From Chlorobium sp. (lineage in GTDB: Bacteria; Bacteroidota; Chlorobiia; Chlorobiales; Chlorobiaceae), in the NCBI GenBank assembly GCA_005843835.1, contig SZXZ01000108.1:1-50117 (forward strand): 50,117 nt of DNA, in the 5' to 3' direction. Below are positions 26,877-36,234 of the stretch, piece by piece. The notes under the pieces were generated by a model. That model searched no databases. It was not told where the DNA came from and saw nothing but the letters and a program-made list of their open reading frames with translations. A program made the translations under genes and the position numbers. Within the stretch, counting starts at the first letter, position 1. Every line of letters starts with the position of its first letter.

Positions 26877-27533
26877 TCACGCCTTTCTTTCATCTGAAAC
26901 CATAGCAACCGCTCTCACGGGCGCCGCTTCTGCATGTACGATTTTTAACGGGAAACAAAAAAAATTAAAAGGGGAGTTCAAAAGCGGAAAGAGATCAGAA
27001 AGGTTTTCAATGAGGAGTATACCACTTTGAAGAAGTCGTCTATGAATAGAAAAATCGATAGAATCAGGGGCATCAACGGATATCATATCAACGCCTATCC
27101 CCTTCAGATTAAATCCTGTCAACCAGAGCGCTGCATCAGGAGCAAGTACAGGGTATCCGCAATAATAATCAGGAGAACCCCAGTATCGGCTCCAACCGGA
27201 GTAAAGCAAGAGAAAGTCGCATGTACCAATAAGAGGCTCAAACCCATAAAACGCTTCTTTCTGAATCAGTTTGCCTGCCTTACTGCTGACATCTATCGCT
27301 ATACCGTTTCCGGTAAACCTGTCAAGGTTTAAGTCGTCTAGTGAGCTGCCTTCTGAAAGAATGTGGGAAGGCAGGTCAACATGGGTTCCGGTATGCGAGG
27401 ATAACGTAAAAAGTTGTTCCGAATATCCATCCTTTTCAATGGCAGACAGTGGGTTGAATATCGGTTCTGGAGTACCGGGATAGCAGGGCATACCTGGTTC
27501 GATGGTGTGACTCAAATCTATGATCCGCATCAT
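26877..27533 (-). CDS. Cyclase-family metal hydrolase (kynurenine formamidase-like fold)
   Basis: 218 residues. The metal-binding HxGTHxDxPxH signature is complete: His47, His51, Asp53 and His57 in SHTGTHVDLPSH. Members hydrolyse amides or lactones (for example N-formylkynurenine); the substrate here is unknown, and no tryptophan-degradation genes are nearby. It begins with ATGATG; the first ATG overlaps the upstream alpha/beta hydrolase stop by one base (TGATG), so the two are coupled and probably act together. Confidence 0.85.
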   Translation of the reverse strand: MMRIIDLSHTIEPGMPCYPGTPEPIFNPLSAIEKDGYSEQLFTLSSHTGTHVDLPSHILSEGSSLDDLNLDRFTGNGIAIDVSSKAGKLIQKEAFYGFEPLIGTCDFLLLYSGWSRYWGSPDYYCGYPVLAPDAALWLTGFNLKGIGVDMISVDAPDSIDFSIHRRLLQSGILLIENLSDLFPLLNSPFNFFCFPLKIVHAEAAPVRAVAMVSDERKA

Positions 27534-28309
27534 CAGACAGAAATTGTTTTTCTTGAGATTCGTCCTGAAACATATTCTATAATTGCGGATATCGCCTTTT
27601 CCCTTTCACAGTCACAAAAAGTCTGATGGTCCGAACGTTCCAGCCACATAATGGACTTTTCGGAGGGGTCTGTAGCAATTTTGTCATAGAGTATTGTTGC
27701 GCTTTCAGGTAGAACTGTGCTTTCCTTTCGGTTATGAAGAATAAACACAGGTATATCGATATCACCGAGCAACAACATGCTTCTTTCTATCAGCTCGAAA
27801 AACGAAACAATAGCATCAGTTGGAACCCAGGCATAATGCGGAGCGCAACCTTCGGACCTCATTTCGGTAAAATCAGTTTTCAGCTCCCATTTTTTGACGA
27901 TTCTGCTGACAATCGGTGCAGCAAAATAGAACGGTCGTCCGGGAGCCAGGAGAGATGCGAGCTTGATAGCAGGTGCAACGAGTACCAGCGAATCAACTTG
28001 TCCTTTATACCTGAAGGCAAGATGAAGAGCAATAAGAGCACCCATACTGTGACCGATCACGATAACGTGCTCCGCTTCAACACGGAGTTCTTGAAACGCG
28101 CGTACGGCATCGGCCATCCAGGCTTCCCAGGTAACACCCCGGAGCGCCTCTGGAGACTGTGCCCCATGTCCTGCAAGTTGTGGCATGCAAACTGGAATAC
28201 CCAGCTCCTTGAGTGGCTGGTGTAAAGCGTTTACACTTGCAAGCGTCGCGGTAAATCCATGAATAATAAGAACACCAAAAGGGTTTGGCGCGTTGTGTCG
28301 TTCAGACAT
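27533..28309 (-). CDS. Alpha/beta hydrolase (carboxylesterase/monoacylglycerol-lipase type)
   Basis: 258 residues. N-terminal LIIHGFTATLASV (oxyanion region), nucleophile Ser88 in the GHSMG elbow, and His228 in RSDHQTF. The acid position, normally Asp before a V/I-P segment, is Glu196 here (HNRKESTVLPESA). The lid-like insertion near 100-170 resembles Est30/MGL enzymes. Coupled to the cyclase-family gene downstream. The substrate is not known. Confidence 0.85.
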   Translation of the reverse strand: MSERHNAPNPFGVLIIHGFTATLASVNALHQPLKELGIPVCMPQLAGHGAQSPEALRGVTWEAWMADAVRAFQELRVEAEHVIVIGHSMGALIALHLAFRYKGQVDSLVLVAPAIKLASLLAPGRPFYFAAPIVSRIVKKWELKTDFTEMRSEGCAPHYAWVPTDAIVSFFELIERSMLLLGDIDIPVFILHNRKESTVLPESATILYDKIATDPSEKSIMWLERSDHQTFCDCEREKAISAIIEYVSGRISRKTISV

Positions 28310-28441
28310 TATATCATCTCTTAAAAATAATAATAGGTAGCCATAGTAAAACAGGGGTACAGCTGAGAACCGATTATTGAAACATAATGGTTACAAGGGA
28401 AATTCCAGTAAAATAACTATGTTTAAAGCAAATTGACAATA

Positions 28442-28960
28442 ATGAGTGAAATGATGCGAAAGGTTATACTGGCAGGGTTAATCCTGTTGCCCTTGGCACT
28501 CAGTTCGTGTTCTTCCACACGTGCGCCGTTTTCAAAACGTGATTTTAGAGGTATTTCTCCGGAGGAAGCCTACCGATTGGGCAAAATCAAGAACACCCCA
28601 TACGTTATCAATGGCAGGGTATACGTACCCATGAATTATGAAGAGGCTAATGCGTATGAGGAAATTGGAACGGCATCATGGTACGGTAAAGAAACCCTTG
28701 ACCAGCATAATGGACAACCAACAGCCTACGGGGAAACATTTGACCCGTCAAGACCTAGCGCCGCTCATAAATATCTCCCTCTGCCATCCGTAGTAAAAGT
28801 AACAAATCTTAATAACCGGGCATCAATTATTGTCAGGGTAAACGATCGCGGGCCTTTTGTTGATGACCGTGTTATCGATTTAAGTGCTGAAGCTGCCAAG
28901 CAACTGGGATTCTTCGAAAAAGGAACAGCAAAAGTTAAAATCGAGGTTATCTCCCGCTAA
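28442..28960 (+). CDS. rlpA: RlpA-family septal lipoprotein
   Basis: Outer-membrane lipoprotein with a double-psi beta-barrel; family members are lytic transglycosylases acting on denuded glycan at septa. From the ATG at 28442 it has 172 residues; ATG at 28451 or 28454 and TTG at 28433 are alternatives, and no strong ribosome site decides. The lipobox is LSSC. Motifs: GTASWYG near residue 75, TAYGETFDP with AAHKYLPLPSVVKVTNL after it, and RVNDRGPFVDDRVIDLS near residue 137, with the catalytic Asp of NDRGP. There is no C-terminal SPOR domain. A terminator follows. Confidence 0.88.
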   Translation: MSEMMRKVILAGLILLPLALSSCSSTRAPFSKRDFRGISPEEAYRLGKIKNTPYVINGRVYVPMNYEEANAYEEIGTASWYGKETLDQHNGQPTAYGETFDPSRPSAAHKYLPLPSVVKVTNLNNRASIIVRVNDRGPFVDDRVIDLSAEAAKQLGFFEKGTAKVKIEVISR

Positions 28961-28974
28961 GCTCAGACCGCTCC

Positions 28975-29024
28975 CCACTTTCAGCCTTTATTCAGAGAGG
29001 ATGAAGTGGTTTCCTGTTTTTTTT
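28975..29024 (+). terminator. Rho-independent terminator of rlpA
   Basis: CCACTTTCA (28975-28983) pairs with TGAAGTGG (29002-29009), with one bulged T, followed by a T-rich tract ending in TTTTTTTT at 29024. Confidence 0.7.
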
Positions 29025-29045
29025 GATAGCGGGAGGAGCAACAAA

Positions 29046-29714
29046 TTATTTATTCATAACGGCAGCATCTTCCATAAACTTTTTAAGCCCGAGATCTGTC
29101 AACGGATGATTGACAAGTTGTCGAAGCACGCTATAGGGTATGGTTGCAATGTCTGCACCAATCATGGCCGACTCTACTACATGCAGGGGGTGCCGAATGC
29201 TGGCAACAATAACCTCGGTCATATAGCCGTAGTTGTCGTAGATAGTAGCTATCTGCTCAACAAGGCCCATTCCGTCGGTACTGACATCGTCCAATCTGCC
29301 TACAAAAGGGCTCACATAACTCGCTCCTGCCTTAGCAGCTAAAAGCGCCTGATTTGGTGAAAAAACCAGTGTGGCATTCGTACGGATTCCCTGTTCTGAA
29401 AAATGTCGTATGGCTTTTAGACCGTTGATAGTCATGGGACATTTAACGACCACGTTCTCGTGAATGGCGGCCAGGTCCTCTCCCTCGATAATCATCTCAT
29501 CAGTCTCAAGACAGGTCACCTCGGCACTTACAGGTCCATCAACGATATCGCAGATTTTTGCAATATGATCCTTAAAATGCTGATAGGTAAACTTTGAGGT
29601 GTCACCTACAATTTTCGCTATAAGCGATGGATTAGTTGTTACACCATCAAGAACACCCAACTCTCTGGCGCTCTGAATTTCATCAAGATTCGCCGTGTCA
29701 ATAAAAAATTTCAT
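29046..29714 (-). CDS. tal: Transaldolase, short TalC/fructose-6-phosphate aldolase type
   Basis: Pentose-phosphate or Calvin-like sugar rearrangement by a Schiff-base mechanism. 222 residues, the decameric small subfamily. Motifs: [13 protein letters not shown] at the start, [12 protein letters not shown] near residue 23, the Schiff-base Lys91 in VVVKCPMT, and [32 protein letters not shown] across residues about 112-143. Whether it acts as transaldolase or as fructose-6-phosphate aldolase cannot be told. AAGGTG precedes the ATG; it follows the deoxyhypusine-synthase-like gene by 9 bp. Confidence 0.93.
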   Translation of the reverse strand: MKFFIDTANLDEIQSARELGVLDGVTTNPSLIAKIVGDTSKFTYQHFKDHIAKICDIVDGPVSAEVTCLETDEMIIEGEDLAAIHENVVVKCPMTINGLKAIRHFSEQGIRTNATLVFSPNQALLAAKAGASYVSPFVGRLDDVSTDGMGLVEQIATIYDNYGYMTEVIVASIRHPLHVVESAMIGADIATIPYSVLRQLVNHPLTDLGLKKFMEDAAVMNK

Positions 29715-29723
29715 TATTTCACC

Positions 29724-30773
29724 TTACACGTTTATCTGTTGCCGATCAAGCATTGCATTAAAGTTTTTAGCCTTACGTCCTTCCCAGTTGCGTTTGTGGT
29801 AAGCATAGCCGGCAATAAGCGGGAATGCGATAGTTGCTTCAGCAAAGACCATCTGTTCGTAAACAGTATCAACCTTGCCCCACGAGCTGGCCTCTTTGAG
29901 AGTCGAGCCTGAAAGTGCTCCATCACGCTCATCAGCAACGGTAACCTGGACTGCATAGGTGTGCATTGAAACATCGTCATACCCGAGAACCTCTGCTGCC
30001 ACAACAATATCCTGAGTGAAGTTTTTCGGAACTCCCCCGCCAATCATAAAAATACCGGTTTTGTCGTTCTCGATTTTAATTCTGGTCAATTCCCGAAAAT
30101 CCTTCACCGAGTCGATCGCGACATGCTTGTCAGGATTTTGCCATTGATGATGTACCAGTCCAAACCCTGCAGAACAATCAGAAAATGCAGGACAAAATAT
30201 CGGAACACCCTTCTCGTATGCTTTATAGATAATGGAGTTCCTGTCATGGTTGTTAGCCTCAATATATTTTGCCATTTCGACAATAAATTCGCGCGAGGAG
30301 TAAACTCCCGGATGCATCGAGTTTGCTATAATGGCTGTAGTATCGTCACATACTCTAAGGTCATCCTCATCGATGAATGTATCGTATATGCGATCAATAT
30401 GCATGTCCCTGAGTATCGCATCATCTATAAAAGGAGTGCCTTTATAGTGACGGAATCCAAGTGCTTCAAAAAAATCCTGATCAACAATATTTGCTCCAGT
30501 GGATACAATAGCGTCAACCATATGGGTTTCAATCATGTCTATAACGACCTGCTTCAAGCCGGCACTTATAAGCGAACCGGCAAGGGTGACAATTACCGCA
30601 CACTCCTTATCCTGCTGCATGAGATCAACAATGGAAGCGGCCCTTGCAAGATTCCGTGCCTGAAAAGCAGTATCACCCATCTGGTCGATAAGAGGGACAA
30701 TATTCAGTTGTTTTATATCAATATGGCAAACAGGGGCATTCAGCAACGCCTCTTTTCTTAATCCTGATTCCAT
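29724..30773 (-). CDS. Deoxyhypusine synthase-like protein
   Basis: In eukaryotes and archaea this family transfers the aminobutyl group of spermidine to eIF5A Lys with NAD. From the ATG at 30773 (MESGLRKEALLNAP) it has 349 residues; an in-frame TTG at 30782 is less likely. Fold motifs: IVTLAGSLISAGL near residue 63, VSTGANIVDQDF near residue 91, IGGGVPKNFTQD near residue 245, and ASSWGKVDTVYE with Lys300, the conserved catalytic Lys site (WGK). Since bacteria lack eIF5A, the substrate is not known; a polyamine transfer such as homospermidine synthesis is possible. Upstream of tal in the same unit. Confidence 0.85.
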   Translation of the reverse strand: MESGLRKEALLNAPVCHIDIKQLNIVPLIDQMGDTAFQARNLARAASIVDLMQQDKECAVIVTLAGSLISAGLKQVVIDMIETHMVDAIVSTGANIVDQDFFEALGFRHYKGTPFIDDAILRDMHIDRIYDTFIDEDDLRVCDDTTAIIANSMHPGVYSSREFIVEMAKYIEANNHDRNSIIYKAYEKGVPIFCPAFSDCSAGFGLVHHQWQNPDKHVAIDSVKDFRELTRIKIENDKTGIFMIGGGVPKNFTQDIVVAAEVLGYDDVSMHTYAVQVTVADERDGALSGSTLKEASSWGKVDTVYEQMVFAEATIAFPLIAGYAYHKRNWEGRKAKNFNAMLDRQQINV

Positions 30774-30809
30774 GTGTGACAACCCCCGACCTGTTAAAAG
30801 TGACTAAAT

Positions 30810-30816
30810 AAAAAAA
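30810..30816 (-). terminator. T-tract behind SRP RNA
   Basis: Minus-strand run of seven T directly after the closing stem of the SRP RNA, forming a rho-independent terminator with that stem. Confidence 0.65.
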
Positions 30817-30916
30817 GAGAGTAAGCTTACTATATCACACACTCAAATTACCGGATGCTGCTTCCTTCCGGATCTGACATGGTTGGGCAACAGAGTGTTG
30901 TATAGGACTTACTCCC
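30817..30916 (-). ncRNA. ffs: Signal recognition particle RNA (4.5S, short bacterial type)
   Basis: On the minus strand the apical region holds the conserved SRP signature GTCAGATCCGGAAGGAAGCA, which binds Ffh. The flanks close into one long helix: GAGTAAG near 30914-30908 pairs with CTTACTC near 30825-30819, CTATA with TATAG, and ACACTC with GAGTGT. The length of about 100 nt fits. The ends are set by pairing and could be off by a few bases. A run of seven T (30816-30810) follows directly, so the end of the RNA helix probably acts as its own terminator. Confidence 0.9.
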
Positions 30917-31123
30917 TAATATATCAGTTTTTGATTTGATCTTTTTGTAAAGATTTCAAAAACAAGTTTGACAATATAGCGCAATGATAGCAAAAAACAA
31001 ACAAAGGCCTTTTATCTTTATGTCAACTGTTATAACTTCTTGGGCATTTATAAGCTTTTATCAAACCCGGCCTTTCCAAAATCATCAGCGCTCGCTCCCG
31101 GTCGAAGCGATAACAATTATCTT
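30917..31123. other. Intergenic region between SRP RNA and trpS
   Basis: AT-rich region between divergent transcripts. A TATATT directly upstream of the SRP RNA (minus) may be its -10 box, though close to the mapped 5' end. TTGACA at 30968-30973 (plus) might be part of the trpS promoter, but no good -10 follows. No T-box or other riboswitch motif was recognised. Confidence 0.3.
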
Positions 31124-32155
31124 ATGGGGATACAACGAATTTTAAGCGGGATGCGACCGACAGGCCAACTCCATCTCGGCCACTATACAGGTGCACTAGA
31201 GAGTTGGGTTCAACAACAGAACCTGCTCGACAAAAACGGTTCAAAGGTCTATGACACATGCTTTCTCATTGCCGATTACCACAATCTGACGACCTCACTT
31301 GAAACAGGCGAGATATATCATCATACGCTCGACATGCTTATAGACTGGCTTGCCGCAGGTATTGATCCCGAAAAAAGTCCGGTATTCCGACAGTCGCAAA
31401 TCAAAGAACATGCTGAACTTTTTTTGTTGTTTGCTATGCTGATCACATCATCTCGACTGGAAAGAAATCCTACGCTCAAGGAGCAGGTTCGCGATCTTAA
31501 TATGGATTCAATAATTTACGGTCATCTTGGTTACCCTGTTCTGCAGGCTGCAGATATTTTACTTTATAAAGGAAATGTGGTTCCTGTAGGCGAGGATCAG
31601 ATCCCTCATGTGGAAATTACAAGAGAAATCGCCCGCAAGTTCAACAATCATTACCCTCACCCAATACTTGGGTCAGTCTTTCCTGAGCCTGAGCCTAAAA
31701 TCACAAAATTTTCCCGCCTTGTCGGCCTGGATGGAAAAGCTAAAATGTCAAAGTCACTTGGCAATACAATTCTTCTCGCTGACAGTCCTGATGAAGTGCT
31801 GAAAAAAATGCGCACAGCTGTAACCGATACCTCAAAAATCCGTAAAAACGATCCGGGACATCCTGAAGTGTGTACCGTGTTCAGTTACCATGAAAAATTT
31901 GCATCCCCTGAGCAGCTCAGCAGCATTGAAGATGATTGCCGTTCCGGTTCACTTGGGTGTGTGGACTGTAAAAAGATGTGTGCATCAAATATTTCACAAG
32001 AACTGGCGCCACTTCTTGAAAAACGGCGATATTATGAATTACACATGGATCTGGTAACCAACATACTTTTTGATGGCGAGTCGAAAGCCAAAATCATTGC
32101 CAGAAATACTATGCAGGAAGTTAGAGCTGCCATGAAACTTGGCGAAATATCGTGA
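31124..32155 (+). CDS. trpS: Tryptophanyl-tRNA synthetase
   Basis: Charges tRNA-Trp. The start is set at the ATG at 31124 (MGIQRILSGMRPTGQLHLGHY), as in the family; the frame extends to a TTG at 31040 with no family-like residues. 343 residues. Class I signatures: LHLGHYTG (HIGH) near residue 17 and AKMSKSLGN (KMSKS) near residue 206. Four Cys in the C-terminal part (GCVDCKKMC and an earlier VCTV) might bind metal. It overlaps the downstream HAD frame only if that gene uses its far upstream GTG. Confidence 0.95.
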   Translation: MGIQRILSGMRPTGQLHLGHYTGALESWVQQQNLLDKNGSKVYDTCFLIADYHNLTTSLETGEIYHHTLDMLIDWLAAGIDPEKSPVFRQSQIKEHAELFLLFAMLITSSRLERNPTLKEQVRDLNMDSIIYGHLGYPVLQAADILLYKGNVVPVGEDQIPHVEITREIARKFNNHYPHPILGSVFPEPEPKITKFSRLVGLDGKAKMSKSLGNTILLADSPDEVLKKMRTAVTDTSKIRKNDPGHPEVCTVFSYHEKFASPEQLSSIEDDCRSGSLGCVDCKKMCASNISQELAPLLEKRRYYELHMDLVTNILFDGESKAKIIARNTMQEVRAAMKLGEIS

Positions 32156-32187
32156 TACAACAATTTTTCACAGGAATGCGTAACAAC

Positions 32188-32877
32188 ATGAAACTCGCTT
32201 TTATTTTTGATATGGACGGGGTGCTCACAGACAATATGCGCCTTCATGCCGATTCATGGGTTGAACTCTTCAGGGATTTTGGCCTTGAGGGCCTCGATGC
32301 AGAAAGGTACCTGGTTGAAACTGCCGGAATGAAGGGAGTTGATGTTCTTCGTTACTTTTTAGACCCGAAAATCAGTGAGCCCGAAGCTCAAAGGCTTACA
32401 GAACTCAAAGATTTTCTGTACAGGGTCATGTCGCGCGACCTCATCAAACCTATGCCGGGCCTTTACGAATTTCTCAATTCAGCTGAACAACATGAAATCT
32501 CTCTAGGAATCGGCACCGGAGCAGGCCCTCGAAACATTGATTATGTCCTCGACATCCTGAACCTGACGGATACATTTCAGGCAATTGTCAATCCATTTCA
32601 GGTTCTCCATGGAAAGCCCCAACCGGATATTTTTTTACGTGCGGCTGAACTGCTTGATGTTCATCCTTCGAGATGTATTGTTTTTGAGGACGCACTTCCT
32701 GGGGTTGAAGCTGCCAGGAAAGCAGGTATGAAATGCGTGGCAGTGACAACAACAAACAGTGCCGATGCATTCAGCAGTTTTGAGAATATTGTAAAAATCA
32801 TCGATGATTTTACTCAGATATCTGCCGATGAGCTTCGTCAGCTATTTCATGAAAAGCAACCCTTGACCCTCTTATAA
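32188..32877 (+). CDS. HAD-family hydrolase (beta-phosphoglucomutase-like)
   Basis: Phosphatase or phosphosugar mutase of HAD subfamily IA. The start is set at the ATG at 32188 ([15 protein letters not shown]), giving 229 residues; AGGA lies 12 nt upstream, and the upstream GTG at 32152 would overlap trpS. Motifs: DMDGV (nucleophile and acid Asp), GIGTGAG near residue 108, KPQPDIFL near residue 146, and [17 protein letters not shown] near residue 167. The substrate is unknown. It lies between trpS and argS on the same strand. Confidence 0.85.
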   Translation: MKLAFIFDMDGVLTDNMRLHADSWVELFRDFGLEGLDAERYLVETAGMKGVDVLRYFLDPKISEPEAQRLTELKDFLYRVMSRDLIKPMPGLYEFLNSAEQHEISLGIGTGAGPRNIDYVLDILNLTDTFQAIVNPFQVLHGKPQPDIFLRAAELLDVHPSRCIVFEDALPGVEAARKAGMKCVAVTTTNSADAFSSFENIVKIIDDFTQISADELRQLFHEKQPLTLL

Positions 32878-32887
32878 AAGAAAACAA

Positions 32888-34546
32888 ATGCATGATTTTT
32901 TTATTCCTGTCATCGAAACAGCTATACGCCTGACGGGTATTGATACCAGCAAACAGATTATTATTGAACAGCCTTCGGACAAAAAGTTCGGCGACTTTTC
33001 TACAAACATCGCCTTGTTGACAGCAAAAGAGAACAGGAAAAACCCTCGTGAGCTTGCGCAGGAAATTATTAACCATCTCATTTTCCCTCCTGATACGGTT
33101 GCTAAAATCGAAGTGGCAGGACCCGGTTTCATTAACTTTTATCTCTCACCTGTCTTTATCATGAAGTCCGTTGAACAGGTTCTTCATGATGGTGATTCGT
33201 ACGGAAAAGTTAACCCCGGTATCACCAAGAAAGCTATTGTGGAATATGTCAGCGCTAATCCAACCGGACCTCTGACCATAGGACGCGGCAGGGGTGGAGT
33301 GCTTGGTGACTGTATTGCAAATATCCTTGAAACCCAGGGTTACGAAGTTACAAGGGAGTACTATTTTAATGATGCAGGCCGCCAGATGCAGATTCTCGGT
33401 GAATCAGTCAGGTTGCGATATCTGGAGTGCTGTGGCCAAACAATAGAATTTCCTGACACGCATTACAAAGGTGACTATATCCGGGACATTGCTGAAAACA
33501 TATACAACAAGTATAGCGCCGCACTTGTTGAATCATCTGACATTCAAATCTTCAAGAATAGTGCTGAAGAAATAATTTTTACCTCGATAAAAAAAACCCT
33601 TGACCGTCTCAGCATCCGCCACGATTCTTTTTTTAATGAGCACACTCTTTATAAGCCTGATGAAGCCGGCTTAACTACCAATCAGCGGGTAATTGATGCG
33701 CTGAGAAAGAATGGATTTATTGGGGAATATGATGGCGCAACTTGGTTTCTGACAACAAAGCTTGGACAGGAAAAGGATAAGGTTCTGATAAAGTCCTCGG
33801 GAGAACCAAGTTATCGTCTCCCTGACATTGGTTACCATATATCAAAGTTCGAGAGAAATTTTTCAATGATTGTCAATGTTTTCGGAGCCGATCATATCGA
33901 TGAATATCCTGATGTCATCGAAGCATTGAAAATACTCGGTTACGATACGGGGCGCATCAAGATTGCCATTAACCAGTTTGTAACAACAACTGTGGACGGG
34001 CAGACACTGAAAATGTCTACAAGAAAAGGTAATGCAGACCTCCTTGACGACTTGATAGACGATGTCGGGGCTGATGCTACCAGGCTTTTTTTTATCATGA
34101 GAAGTAAGGATTCCCATTTAAACTTTGACGTTGAACTGGCAAAAAAACAGTCAAAAGACAATCCTGTCTTTTACCTGCAGTACGCACATGCAAGAATATG
34201 CAGCTTGCTGCGGATGGCTCTTCAGGAAACAGGTTTTGATCCCTCCCTCAGCAGTGAGCACCACCTCCTGCAATTGCTCACAACACCGGCAGAACTTCAG
34301 CTTGGATTTGCCCTGCTGGACTATCCTGATATGATAAAAACGAGCCTGCGCATCCTTGAACCTCAAAAAATGGTTGAATACCTGCACTCTCTTGCAGAAT
34401 ACTTTCACAGGTTTTATCAGGAGTGCCCTATTATCAAGGCAGAGGCAGATATATGCAAGGCAAGACTTTTTCTTTCACTGGCAACGCGCCAGGTACTCCG
34501 CAACGGGTTCAGGATTCTCGGCGTTTCTGCTCCTGAGTCGATGTAG
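32888..34546 (+). CDS. argS: Arginyl-tRNA synthetase
   Basis: Charges tRNA-Arg. 552 residues, normal length. N-terminal additional domain with [11 protein letters not shown] near residue 36. The HIGH-like signature is in [16 protein letters not shown] (about 119-134), with IGRG in place of the common [13 protein letters not shown] near residue 376 stands for KMSKS. C-terminal anticodon-binding domain with [14 protein letters not shown] near residue 425. Ten bp after the HAD gene; the end overlaps the convergent nadD by 38 bp. Confidence 0.95.
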   Translation: MHDFFIPVIETAIRLTGIDTSKQIIIEQPSDKKFGDFSTNIALLTAKENRKNPRELAQEIINHLIFPPDTVAKIEVAGPGFINFYLSPVFIMKSVEQVLHDGDSYGKVNPGITKKAIVEYVSANPTGPLTIGRGRGGVLGDCIANILETQGYEVTREYYFNDAGRQMQILGESVRLRYLECCGQTIEFPDTHYKGDYIRDIAENIYNKYSAALVESSDIQIFKNSAEEIIFTSIKKTLDRLSIRHDSFFNEHTLYKPDEAGLTTNQRVIDALRKNGFIGEYDGATWFLTTKLGQEKDKVLIKSSGEPSYRLPDIGYHISKFERNFSMIVNVFGADHIDEYPDVIEALKILGYDTGRIKIAINQFVTTTVDGQTLKMSTRKGNADLLDDLIDDVGADATRLFFIMRSKDSHLNFDVELAKKQSKDNPVFYLQYAHARICSLLRMALQETGFDPSLSSEHHLLQLLTTPAELQLGFALLDYPDMIKTSLRILEPQKMVEYLHSLAEYFHRFYQECPIIKAEADICKARLFLSLATRQVLRNGFRILGVSAPESM

Positions 34547-35147
34547 ATAATTCTTGTGACCTGTAGAGCCCGTGCTTTTTGATATAATGATTAACTTCTG
34601 GAGGAACAAGTCTGGAAATACTTTGACCTTCTGCAACAAACTCCCTGATCTCAGTTGACGAAACCTCATAGGCGAAATCAATATACTCTATAGTTCCGTT
34701 TTCACTCAGGGAGCCTGATGACGGGAAATTATCCTCTGTTGCGGCTCTTCTGAACACCGCTATATCACATAAGTACATGAGCTTCCGATAATCCTTCCAT
34801 GTGGAAAATTCCCTGAAACTGTCTTCACCGATAAGCAGTGTCAATCGGTCACGGGGGTAGAGTTCATGAACATAGCGTAAAAGATCAACCGTGTATGATG
34901 GCTGTTTTTTTTCAAGCTCCCATCCGCTTACCTGACAACAACAACCTGTACGATTGATTTCATCGGATAGAAGTTCAGCCATACGCTTCCTATGTTCATC
35001 GGCTGCTCCCCTTTTTTGCTTAAATGGATTATTTGAAACAGAAATAATTAATCTGTCAATCGCGAGGAGCTCCCTGGCATAAAGGCAGAGAGCAAGATGA
35101 CCATTATGCGGCGGGTCAAATGTGCCACCAAAAACTGCCAGACGCAC
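34509..35147 (-). CDS. nadD: Nicotinate-mononucleotide adenylyltransferase
   Basis: Makes nicotinate adenine dinucleotide for NAD synthesis. 212 residues. [12 protein letters not shown] (residues 7-18) is the nucleotidyltransferase HxGH signature, and SSTEIRE near residue 165 is the ISSTxIR motif. [10 protein letters not shown] near residue 38 and LIGEDSF near residue 105 fit NadD. Immediately downstream of the BamD-like gene (11 bp); the 3' end overlaps argS. Confidence 0.93.
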   Translation of the reverse strand: MRLAVFGGTFDPPHNGHLALCLYARELLAIDRLIISVSNNPFKQKRGAADEHRKRMAELLSDEINRTGCCCQVSGWELEKKQPSYTVDLLRYVHELYPRDRLTLLIGEDSFREFSTWKDYRKLMYLCDIAVFRRAATEDNFPSSGSLSENGTIEYIDFAYEVSSTEIREFVAEGQSISRLVPPEVNHYIKKHGLYRSQELSTSTQEQKRRES

Positions 35148-35158
35148 AGCAGACCCGG

Positions 35159-36058
35159 TCAGTTTTTTTTGAGATTTTGATCTATTTTATCTCTCATGCC
35201 TTTCATGTATTGCAGTTTCAACGGGTATAGCTGCAGATACTGATCAATCACTTGTCCGGCTTCAAACCATTTCTTCCTTTTGATCAACGCATCTATTTTC
35301 CCCTCCCATGCCTGCTGAACAAAACCCGTATCGGAATAACGCTTTATAATCTCATCATAAAAAATAACTGCCGCTTTATACTTTTTAAGCTGAACGTACT
35401 GTTGTGCAATCGTATACGCACTTTTAGCCAGTTTATCCCTTAACACAGGAATAGCCTTTTCTGCGTATTTCAAAGTATCAACCTTTGCAAGTTCAGTATT
35501 TGCCTTTTGGTACCGCTCTTTATAAAGAGGATTTTCAGGATTGATCTTCAGCAACTCCCTATAGGTCTCAACATCACTTAAAATCTTTGAAGCATCCGGG
35601 GCAGGGTAGAGATCCATAAAAACAGAAAACTGATCTATGGCTTTCACGGTTTCCTGTTGGTCCAGTGCATAATGCGGAGAGAGCTTTTCATGAGATTTTG
35701 CAATCAGAAACTGGGCTATTTGTGCATATGGGGTAGAAGGCACCTGTTTTAATAGACGAGTAAATATTTCTGAAGAAAGAAGATACTGCCCGGAATTGTA
35801 ATAGGTTTTTCCAAGGAGAAAAAGAACGTGATCTTCGAGTGCCGTTGCCCGGGATGTTACCAGCAGTGATTCAAGTGTAAGGGCTGCGCCATCATAATCT
35901 TTATTCCCATACATTTTCTCAGCTTTTGCATAACCTTCTGTAGCAAGAGTGGTTGGGGTTGTAACAGCAGGTTTCGAGGATGAACAACCGGAACTGATCA
36001 ATAACCCTATAGCAAAGAGCATCAATACTGAACGTGAAAAATATCTTGCAACCGACAT
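35159..36058 (-). CDS. BamD-like outer-membrane lipoprotein with TPR repeats
   Basis: 299 residues. Signal peptide with lipobox (ISSGC, Cys25). The mature part is helical with TPR-like repeats (AEKMYGNKDYDGAALTLE, LLGKTYYNSGQYLLSSEIF, SAYTIAQQYVQLKKYKAAVIFYDEII), the layout of BamD/ComL, which helps fold beta-barrel proteins at the outer membrane. A linked BamA is not present. GGAG is 7 nt before the ATG. It is 11 bp upstream of nadD, so the two are probably cotranscribed. Confidence 0.8.
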   Translation of the reverse strand: MSVARYFSRSVLMLFAIGLLISSGCSSSKPAVTTPTTLATEGYAKAEKMYGNKDYDGAALTLESLLVTSRATALEDHVLFLLGKTYYNSGQYLLSSEIFTRLLKQVPSTPYAQIAQFLIAKSHEKLSPHYALDQQETVKAIDQFSVFMDLYPAPDASKILSDVETYRELLKINPENPLYKERYQKANTELAKVDTLKYAEKAIPVLRDKLAKSAYTIAQQYVQLKKYKAAVIFYDEIIKRYSDTGFVQQAWEGKIDALIKRKKWFEAGQVIDQYLQLYPLKLQYMKGMRDKIDQNLKKN

Positions 36059-36234
36059 AGAGTAACTCCATTATCCATTTTATAGAAATCAGATGCTTAT
36101 AATACAAAACTGGGGAAAAAGAAACAGAACTCTTTCCAGCACTCCGATAAAATTTCAGTGCCCGGTATTGTTAACCATACCCTGATAGTTGTAATGGAGA
36201 TGAACAGGAAGAAACATACAGAATATCAAGAATG

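Noticed and set aside
28951..29035. 9-bp inverted repeat CTCCCGCTA / TAGCGGGAG enclosing 67 nt
   Set aside because: The left arm is the last codons of rlpA and an inner hairpin with T-tract already explains termination; the long loop makes a joint structure doubtful.
30917..31123. Riboswitch or T-box in front of trpS
   Set aside because: No T-box sequence, terminator/antiterminator pair or known aptamer core could be recognised.
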